NCBI RefSeq assembly: GCF_014805685.1
Contig: NC_060886.1
Coordinates: 19,832,608-19,896,607, forward strand
DNA: 64,000 nucleotides
Direction of reading: 5' to 3'
Source of the DNA: Silurus meridionalis
Taxonomy: Eukaryota; Chordata; Actinopteri; Siluriformes; Siluridae
Shown here: positions 63,328-64,000 of the stretch, in pieces
Layout of the letters: every line of letters starts with the position of its first letter
Position numbering within the stretch: position 1 is the stretch's first letter
Translations under genes and position numbers: made by a program
Notes under the pieces: model-generated
Databases searched by the model: none
Told to the model about the DNA's origin: nothing
The model's input: only the letters and a program-made list of their open reading frames with translations

Positions 63328-63412
<85 letters not shown>
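63310..63412. repeat. Compound (TG)n-(AT)n-(AC)n repeat
   Basis: TG repeat (63310-63330), AT repeat (63334-63396) and AC repeat (63397-63412) follow one another, making a self-complementary block of about 100 bp. Confidence 0.95.
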
Positions 63413-64000
63413 GCAAGAAATAAACATGCAACTACGATCTACGCCATATACTGTATATAAATCAGAAGTGCAATAAAGGTCAAATCTTGAATAAGCAATT
63501 TTCGTGTTTATTTCATTTGACAGAGGTTTTACTAATAACCACCAAGACTTGGTACTAAACTATTTTACTGCTTATTGCTTTAACGATTATAATGCCAATT
63601 TTGCAGTTGTGCAATGAGATTAAAGCATTAATTAAATCAGGGAAATGTGTGGTTCCTAAGGAGGATGAGGAGATATAAAAAGTTGATGACTTGATTCACT
63701 TGAGAAGGTGGTGGTTGGACTTTTTCTTTGCTAAGTGATACAGGATTTTTTTAAGCTCTGTAATAAAAAGCTGCAAACTTCAGCATCTCCTGCTCTCTGA
63801 TAGCTAAGATTAAAGTTTGTGGATGATTCTGCAAAGCAGTTAGAAGTTTCTCAGGGACTGCACACATCCACTTATTATTTATAAGGAAGGTGTTCGCAGG
63901 GAGACATATTTCTATGCCGATATCAATGGAATGTTTGCAAAAGTCTGCAGTTCACTTCAGATCAGATTTTTAGGTGGATTTAGGTCTGGGCTCTGGCACG

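Overview
The window looks like a gene-sparse piece of a ray-finned fish genome. It is AT-rich, very rich in (TG)n/(CA)n microsatellites, and crowded with Tc1/mariner-like, hAT-like, LINE and tRNA-derived SINE relics of types typical of teleosts. The abundant Tc1-like relics ending in ACTATATGGAC-type termini suggest an otophysan such as a catfish, but the species cannot be fixed from this sequence.

One protein-coding gene can be supported: the 5' part of a TANC1 orthologue (tanc1, a or b copy unresolved) on the + strand. Five coding exons have GT-AG borders and matching phases: 8734-8794 (start codon), 28381-28581, 36993-37070, 59151-59272 and 61878-62064. Together they encode about 216 residues of the disordered N-terminal region of this postsynaptic TPR/ankyrin/P-loop scaffold. 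The P-loop, ankyrin and TPR parts must lie beyond position 64000. Only nine bases of 5' leader are in the first exon, so at least one non-coding exon and the promoter lie upstream.

Layout: 1-8724 is upstream intron or flank with a LINE 3' tail and Tc1-like relics. Intron 1 (19.6 kb) holds a truncated LINE reverse transcriptase, a SINE, a hAT relic, Tc1-like relics and an L2-like tail nested in one of them. Intron 2 (8.4 kb) holds an unclassified terminal-repeat element and a deleted Tc1-like element. Intron 3 (22 kb) is the most complex. It has a Myb/SANT-coding transposon carrying a perfect 156-bp inverted repeat, a 46-bp palindrome, an array built from transposon termini, a nest of hAT, Tc1-like and LINE pieces, a Tc1-like element with intact ends (53041-54560), and two SINEs. 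Intron 4 (2.6 kb) contains (GATA)18 and a decoy exon. Intron 5 is partial and holds another Tc1-like relic and a large compound repeat.

The most interesting signals concern splicing and structure. Exon 5 has a (TG)20 tract directly against its acceptor and a (CA)n tract directly after its donor. Exon 4 is flanked by complementary (CTAT)-rich and (GATA)18 tracts. Exons 4 and 5 are each frame-breaking alone but together form a 309-nt frame-preserving cassette. No new protein system, CRISPR array, rRNA or stand-alone tRNA gene was seen.
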